Assembly: GCA_002999035.1 (NCBI GenBank)
Contig: CP027241.1
Location: 2,866,195-2,930,194 of the forward strand
Reading direction: 5' to 3'
DNA: 64,000 nt
Source of the DNA: Lachnospiraceae bacterium oral taxon 500
GTDB lineage: Bacteria; Bacillota; Clostridia; Lachnospirales; Vallitaleaceae
Shown here: one piece after another, positions 59,330 through 64,000 of the stretch
Position numbering within the stretch: the stretch's first letter is position 1
How the letters are laid out: each line of letters opens with the position of its first letter
Notes under the pieces: generated by a model
What the model was told of the DNA's origin: nothing
What the model saw: the letters and a program-made list of their open reading frames with translations, nothing else
Database searches by the model: none
Translations under genes and position numbers: made by a program

Positions 59330-61432
59330 TTAAAACAGCGAGTTGACGTCCAGAATCAAAGCAACTTCGCCGTTGCCTAAGATCGTCGCGCCGGCAATAT
59401 TCTTAACTTCCTTCAAATATTGACCCAAGTTCTTGATTACGACCTCCTGCTGGCCAATTAGATTGTCAACTGCCAGCGCCAGCAGTTTTTCGCCTCGATT
59501 GACGATAACAACCGTCAGCTTCTGCCGCGGATGCTCCTCCGTCCGGACAATGCCCAGCGCTTTTTCCAAATGATAAACCGGAATTACATTGTTGCGCAGA
59601 TGAATTACTTCCTCATTATGCACATATTTAATCTCGGAAATATCAACATCCTCAATTGTCTGAATCGTACTGAGGGGAATTGCATATTTTTCATGGGCAA
59701 TTTCGACCATCAGCCCCTGAATAATCGCCAATGTCAACGGCAGCCGAATAATAAACTTACTGCCCTTGGTCAGCTCCGTCTTCACCTCAATATCGCCGCC
59801 CAGACTTTCAATCTTGGTCTTAACCACGTCCAACCCGACGCCCCGACCGGAAACATCGGAAATCTTTTCCGCCGTAGAAAAGCTGGGACGGAACAGCAAT
59901 CCGATCACATCATTGTCCTGCATCACCGCTGCTTCTTCCTCGGTAATGGCTCCTTTTTCGACCGCTTTGCGCCGCACCTTCTCCACATCAATGCCGTTGC
60001 CGTCGTCCGATACTTCAATCACTACATTATTGCCGTCCTGATAAGCGTCCAAATAAACATGACCGACTTCATCCTTACCCCGGGCCAACCGTACTTCCGT
60101 TGACTCCAGGCCATGATCGGCCGAGTTCCGGATAAGGTGAACCAAAGGATCCCCAATCTCATCAATTACCGTCCGGTCGATTTCCGTTTCCTCACCCGAC
60201 ATATCCAGTTCCATCTTCTTGTTTAAGTTTCTGGACAAATCACGAATCAAGCGGGGAAAGCGGTTAAATACTCTTTCGACCGGCACCATCCGCACCTTCA
60301 TAACCGATTCATGCAGGTTCGTGGTAATCCGTTCCAAATATTCAATCTGCTCGTTCGCACTCTGGCCCATGCCTTTGCTGACCGTTTCCAAGCCATTCTT
60401 AGCGATAATCAACTCACTGACCAGATTCATCAAACTATCCAAGCGCTCTACATCAACCCGGACAGTCGTGTTGGTCTTGGGCTTGGCCGCATTTCCTTCC
60501 GCCTTAGCAGCCGGTGCAGCCGGCGCAGCCGCCGGTTTTCCCGCTGCCGGTTTTCCCGCTGCCGGTTTTTCCGCCGCCTTTTCTTCCTTGGCCGGTGCCG
60601 GCGCAGCTGCCGGAGCTGCCGCTTCTTCCTTGGCCGGTTCTGCCTGCGCCGAGGTTTCAATCAAATTAGCTTCTACCTCCGCTACTTCACTGATCCCGGA
60701 AATTTCCTTCACCAACGCTTCTTTATCGTGCTCGGTAACAATATAAACAAAAAACTCATGATCGAACTTTTCTTCCTCAATATCCTGAACCGACGGCTCG
60801 GTTTTGATGATTTCACCCATATCTTCCAGTGTTTTATAAACAATATAGGCTCTGGCTGCTTTCAGCATGCTCTTTTCATCGATCTTAACCCGAATGGCAA
60901 ATGCCAGCATTCCGCTTTCATTCGCTTTCTGCACAATGTTTTGCTCATATTCGTTCAGGCTGGCAGCGGCTTTCGGCTTTTCTTCCGCCTTCGGTGCGGC
61001 AGCTGCCGGAGCCGCTGCTGCCGCCGGAGCCGCCTTACCGGCTGTTCCGCCGTTTTTCAGAATTTCATTCAGCTGCTCAATAATTCCCTCATACGCTTCT
61101 TCGCCTTCGGCACCGGTATTGGTAATCTCCTCCACATACTGCTCCAGTGCATCCAGGCATTGAAACAAAATGTCTAAGAGTTCCGGTGTAATATGAATAT
61201 TGCCGGTTCGGATTTCCGACAACACATTCTCCATATTGTGGGTCAGACTGTTCATCCGCTTAAAACCCATTGTCCCGGCCATTCCCTTTAAAGTATGAGC
61301 CACCCGGAAAACGCTGTTGATCATGTCCACGTCATCCGGAGAGTTTTCCAGTACCAGCAAAGTTTCATTTAAACTTTGCAGATGCTCTTTCGATTCCTCG
61401 ATAAAAATTTCTAAATATTGGGATGTATCCAT
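59330..61432 (-). CDS. cheA: chemotaxis histidine kinase CheA
   Basis: A 700-residue CheA. P1 contains the phosphorylated His in RVAHTLKGMAGTMGF; two Ala/Pro/Lys-rich linkers (with GKPAAGKPAAGKPAA-like repeats) flank P2. P3 dimerisation, P4 ATPase (LIRNSADHGLES; DDGNGIDV; SGRGVGLDVVKT) and P5 CheW-like domains follow. I start at ATG 61432: GGAGGT lies upstream, inside the end of cheB. Low-complexity linkers are longer than usual. Confidence 0.96.
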   Translation of the reverse strand: MDTSQYLEIFIEESKEHLQSLNETLLVLENSPDDVDMINSVFRVAHTLKGMAGTMGFKRMNSLTHNMENVLSEIRTGNIHITPELLDILFQCLDALEQYVEEITNTGAEGEEAYEGIIEQLNEILKNGGTAGKAAPAAAAAPAAAAPKAEEKPKAAASLNEYEQNIVQKANESGMLAFAIRVKIDEKSMLKAARAYIVYKTLEDMGEIIKTEPSVQDIEEEKFDHEFFVYIVTEHDKEALVKEISGISEVAEVEANLIETSAQAEPAKEEAAAPAAAPAPAKEEKAAEKPAAGKPAAGKPAAAPAAPAAKAEGNAAKPKTNTTVRVDVERLDSLMNLVSELIIAKNGLETVSKGMGQSANEQIEYLERITTNLHESVMKVRMVPVERVFNRFPRLIRDLSRNLNKKMELDMSGEETEIDRTVIDEIGDPLVHLIRNSADHGLESTEVRLARGKDEVGHVYLDAYQDGNNVVIEVSDDGNGIDVEKVRRKAVEKGAITEEEAAVMQDNDVIGLLFRPSFSTAEKISDVSGRGVGLDVVKTKIESLGGDIEVKTELTKGSKFIIRLPLTLAIIQGLMVEIAHEKYAIPLSTIQTIEDVDISEIKYVHNEEVIHLRNNVIPVYHLEKALGIVRTEEHPRQKLTVVIVNRGEKLLALAVDNLIGQQEVVIKNLGQYLKEVKNIAGATILGNGEVALILDVNSLF

Positions 61433-61433
61433 A

Positions 61434-62507
61434 CTAAAGTACCTCCAGCTTCGTTTTGATCGCCTGTGCAATATGATTTAACGGCACGACCTCATTTGCC
61501 AAATTTTTCTGAACCACTGCCCGGGGCATTCCGTATACCACGCAGGAAGCCTCATCCTGCGCAATAATATAAGTATTGTTTGCCTTTTTTAACTCTTCCA
61601 TACCATCGCATCCATCGCTTCCCATGCCGGTCATAATCACACCAATTACCTTCTTCGGCGGGAGTTTGGCCAAAGAACTCATTAATACATCGACGGCCGG
61701 TTTATGCGGCCCCTTTTTCGGTCCGTCATCGAGTTCCACATAATATTTTCCCATCTTTTCCACTACTTTCAGGTGCCGGTCACCCGGAGCGATATAAGCC
61801 GTCGCTTCCTTGATCATTTCCCCGTCTTCGGCTTCCTTGACACTAATCACCGAAAGCTGATCGAGCCTGGCGGCCAAAGACTTGGTAAATCCGGGCGGCA
61901 TATGCTGAACAATTACGATTCCGGCCGGAAAATCTGCCGGCAGCCTGGTAAGCACATCCGGCAGCGCTTTCGGTCCGCCGGTTGAAGTGCCGATTGCTAC
62001 TATCTTGTTTGCCGCCTTTTGCACCCGGTTTTTGGTCACCGTTTTCAGCGGTATTTCAAACCGGGGAGCAGTCCTTACATCTATCTTTTTCCCATCGGCC
62101 TGCTGCTTACTCATTGCCGCCGCGTAAACTTTTTCCGTATACTCGGCAAAAACTTCCTCATTCTTTAACCCAAAAATACTGCTGGGCTTCGCCACAAAAT
62201 CAAATGCGCCGTACTCCAGTGCCTGAATGGTCTCTTTGGCGCCTTCCTTGGTCAGGGAACTGACAACCACAATCGGAATACTCTTCTTACTCATCAGCTC
62301 TTTAATCATGGTTAAGCCATTCATAACCGGCATTTCCACATCAACGGAAACAACGTCCGGATTTAAGGCCAGTGCCATCTCCAGTCCTTCTTTTCCGTCC
62401 TTGGCGGTGCCGACAATCTCCAGCCGACCGTCTTCTTCTATTATAGAGGAAAGTACTTTCCTTGTAAATGCCGAATCATCAATTATAAGGATTTTCCTTT
62501 TGGCCAT
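61434..62507 (-). CDS. cheB: chemotaxis methylesterase CheB
   Basis: A 357-residue CheB. The N-terminal receiver has DD at IIDDSAFTRKV and the phosphoacceptor in VSVDVEMPVMNGL. The C-terminal methylesterase triad is in GTSTGGPKAL (Ser), QHMPPGFT (His) and MTGMGSDGCDGM (Asp). It demethylates receptors. The cheA start follows its stop after one base. Confidence 0.97.
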   Translation of the reverse strand: MAKRKILIIDDSAFTRKVLSSIIEEDGRLEIVGTAKDGKEGLEMALALNPDVVSVDVEMPVMNGLTMIKELMSKKSIPIVVVSSLTKEGAKETIQALEYGAFDFVAKPSSIFGLKNEEVFAEYTEKVYAAAMSKQQADGKKIDVRTAPRFEIPLKTVTKNRVQKAANKIVAIGTSTGGPKALPDVLTRLPADFPAGIVIVQHMPPGFTKSLAARLDQLSVISVKEAEDGEMIKEATAYIAPGDRHLKVVEKMGKYYVELDDGPKKGPHKPAVDVLMSSLAKLPPKKVIGVIMTGMGSDGCDGMEELKKANNTYIIAQDEASCVVYGMPRAVVQKNLANEVVPLNHIAQAIKTKLEVL

Positions 62508-62514
62508 CTTCTGC

Positions 62515-63171
62515 TTACCTGCCTTCTTTTTTCAACCTTTTTCTCTGTTCGTCATAGATGTATTTAATGATAATATCTTGTTTCGGCATCGGAATATCAA
62601 TAAAAGCCAGCCGGGTTTCAAACCGCCGCTCAACCGGATCAGCCGCTCCCGTATCAATCACCTCAGCTAAATTGGTCACGGTATAAACCTTCTTTTCAAT
62701 CTCTAATTTTAACTCGCATGTTACCCGTGTTCCTTTGGACAACTCTTCATGAGTAATACATTTAATCCCGTTGCCGCTGATATTTTGTGTGGTTGCTTCC
62801 TGCCATTGATTGGTCAAGTTATTGTAATAGCGAAAATCAGCAATCGCATCCATTCGGAAAAAGCCTCTTCTCTGGTGTTTGGCAATCGCTGTCAGCACCT
62901 TAAACCTTAAGAAATGCAAATCACCTTCGACATAACGGCTTTCCAGCCGTACCTTACAACGAAACAGGCCGTAAATCGTAATAAAAAAGCATTCATACTC
63001 CCGACCGATTTCCAGCGCTACGACAATGCCTTTTTCCAGCGGCGCCTGCGCGTCAAAAGTAGATTCGTCCAAAATATATGTCATCACGCTGTAATAGGTA
63101 TGTTTATTCCCATTGGCACGATGATCGATAATTTCCATTTTACTGCCTTCTTGCAGGGTTTTTTCTTCCAT
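62515..63171 (-). CDS. PilZ-domain c-di-GMP-binding flagellar brake protein (YcgR-like)
   Basis: A 218-residue protein: N-terminal YcgR-N-like domain (1-100), then PilZ with the c-di-GMP motif HQRRGFFRMDA (RxxxR-type, about 115-125) and NISGNGIKCIT. Such proteins slow or stop flagella when c-di-GMP is high. ATG 63171 has a distant GGAGG; an internal ATG at 63138 with AGAAGG at seven bases is a fair alternative, giving 207 residues. It lies between flhG and cheB. Confidence 0.88.
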   Translation of the reverse strand: MEEKTLQEGSKMEIIDHRANGNKHTYYSVMTYILDESTFDAQAPLEKGIVVALEIGREYECFFITIYGLFRCKVRLESRYVEGDLHFLRFKVLTAIAKHQRRGFFRMDAIADFRYYNNLTNQWQEATTQNISGNGIKCITHEELSKGTRVTCELKLEIEKKVYTVTNLAEVIDTGAADPVERRFETRLAFIDIPMPKQDIIIKYIYDEQRKRLKKEGR

Positions 63172-63188
63172 TTTAGCCTGTGGCCTCC

Positions 63189-64000
63189 TTATTTACGATG
63201 AAATATCTTACTGAAGATCGAACTCAGTCCCTTGGACTGGGGTTCCTGCCGGATATCAGCCTGCTCCCCGGCCAAAACTCTTTTGGCAATTTCCTCAATC
63301 GCCCTGGTAACCGCCGCCTTGGGGTAAATGATGGAAAACGGTTTTCTTTCAATCACCGCATCAACCAATGCCCGGTCATCCGGTAAGTGACCTAATTTCT
63401 CCAAAGAAATCTCCAAAAAGCGCATAGTCACCTTATTTAACTTTTCAAATACCTCATCGCCTTCCCGAGCACTTCGGCTTTTATTGACGATCAGCTTCAT
63501 TTTAGGCCGCTGCGCGGTAAACTGCGGACTGCTGCAAATCGATTTAATCAGCGCGTAAGCGTCTGTAATTGCTGTCGGCTCCGGTGTCGTCACGATCAGG
63601 ATTTCATTGGAAACGAAAGCAAACGCCAAAACCGCTTCATTAATACCGGCGCCGGTATCTATTATAATTATATCGGCATGTTGATCCAAAATTTCCAGTT
63701 GTTTGACTAAATATTCTATTTGTTCGGCCGTCAGGTTCATCAGTTGACCGATCCCCGACCCGCCGGATAAAAAGCGAATCCCCATCGGACCCTCTGTCAA
63801 AACGTCAAAAACCGACATTTTCTGGGTTATCAAATCCAAAATATTATACTTGGGCAAAATTCCGAAAATGACTTCCACATTGGCCAGACCAAAATCGGCA
63901 TCAAAGATAACCACTCTTTTCCCCTGCTTTTGGAACTGGACCGCCAAATTGACACTGATATTACTTTTGCCGACTCCGCCCTTGCCGCTGGTGACGGTAA
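63189..64000 (-). CDS. flhG: flagellum-number regulator FlhG (YlxH/MinD-like), 5' end cut by window
   Basis: A ParA/MinD-type ATPase whose gene continues beyond the right edge. The frame stays open to the last base and encodes the deviant Walker A SGKGGVGKSNISVNLAVQF there (63945-63996), followed by IFDADFGLANVEVIFG, IIIDTGAGINEAVLAF (Walker B) and TTPEPTAITDAY. FlhG with FlhF controls flagellar number and site. The C-terminus carries an amphipathic-like helix. The TTG at 63947 is internal, not a start. Confidence 0.95.
   Translation of the reverse strand, partial: TVTSGKGGVGKSNISVNLAVQFQKQGKRVVIFDADFGLANVEVIFGILPKYNILDLITQKMSVFDVLTEGPMGIRFLSGGSGIGQLMNLTAEQIEYLVKQLEILDQHADIIIIDTGAGINEAVLAFAFVSNEILIVTTPEPTAITDAYALIKSICSSPQFTAQRPKMKLIVNKSRSAREGDEVFEKLNKVTMRFLEISLEKLGHLPDDRALVDAVIERKPFSIIYPKAAVTRAIEEIAKRVLAGEQADIRQEPQSKGLSSIFSKIFHRK

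Noticed and set aside
60448-60660. Arg/Lys-rich small ORF within cheA
   Set aside because: It is a same-strand alternate-frame artefact of the Ala/Pro/Lys linker region of cheA.

Overview
The window reads as chromosome of an anaerobic, motile Firmicute of class Clostridia, probably Lachnospiraceae-like. This is inferred from gene content: a cofactor-rich [FeFe] hydrogenase operon, S-layer (SLH) proteins, a GlgC/GlgD pair, a clostridial-type chemotaxis/flagellar operon (flhG, PilZ, cheB, cheA, cheW, cheC, cheD, sigma-28, fapA, DUF6115), PurR-type PurBoxes and strong AGGAGG ribosome sites. No rRNA, tRNA, CRISPR array, phage or transposase gene was seen.

Layout. 0.2-6.2 kb: a nucleoside salvage cluster built around a divergent promoter region. 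It has two phosphorylases, an MtnA-like sugar-phosphate isomerase and a DeoR regulator leftwards, and a third phosphorylase-family enzyme and an adenosine/MTA-type deaminase rightwards. 6.3-8.1 kb: a PadR regulator with its membrane partner and a Cys-rich DUF6062-type protein. 8.2-13.2 kb and 16.1-17.9 kb: two runs of small accessory genes, all on the minus strand (two GNATs, an SF0329-type protein, a nucleotidyltransferase fold, a flavodoxin-like reductase, a DUF6892-type protein and several unknowns). Their junctions often carry one recurring inverted-repeat motif. They flank the core operon ylxM-ffh-rpsP-khpA (13.5-15.8 kb). 18-23.8 kb: glycogen synthesis (glgC, glgD), a UPF0316 membrane protein, a HAD phosphatase, a crotonase and purC with a PurBox operator. 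24.2-28 kb: xylB, xylA, nudC. 28.3-33 kb: a CDF metal exporter, a flavin reductase, thrC and an AAA/DUF4143 ATPase. 33.5-37.9 kb: two paralogous SLH surface proteins in tandem. 38.3-46.6 kb: a sulfatase and a carbohydrate ABC importer (two permeases and a binding lipoprotein), divergent from a membrane-bound AraC regulator. 46.9-51.4 kb: a HydCDBA-type electron-bifurcating hydrogenase operon. 51.6-53.1 kb: a secreted WG-repeat protein. 53.2-64 kb: the minus-strand chemotaxis/motility operon, which runs off the right edge inside flhG.

How parts fit together. The salvage cluster contains the enzymes for a deaminate-then-phosphorolyse route that could handle 5'-deoxy- or methylthio-adenosine by-products and feed the sugar phosphate to the isomerase. 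The importer, sulfatase and AraC regulator look like one sulfated-glycan utilisation unit. HydABC would exchange electrons between NADH, ferredoxin and H2. The chemotaxis genes form a nearly gap-free operon.

Most unusual features: the motif-bounded accessory gene runs around ffh; a small inverted-repeat mobile-element-like family with two well-preserved copies about 44 kb apart and two decayed ones; a hydrogenase-operon subunit of the thioredoxin-like ferredoxin type that has lost every cysteine; and a probably frameshifted accessory gene.
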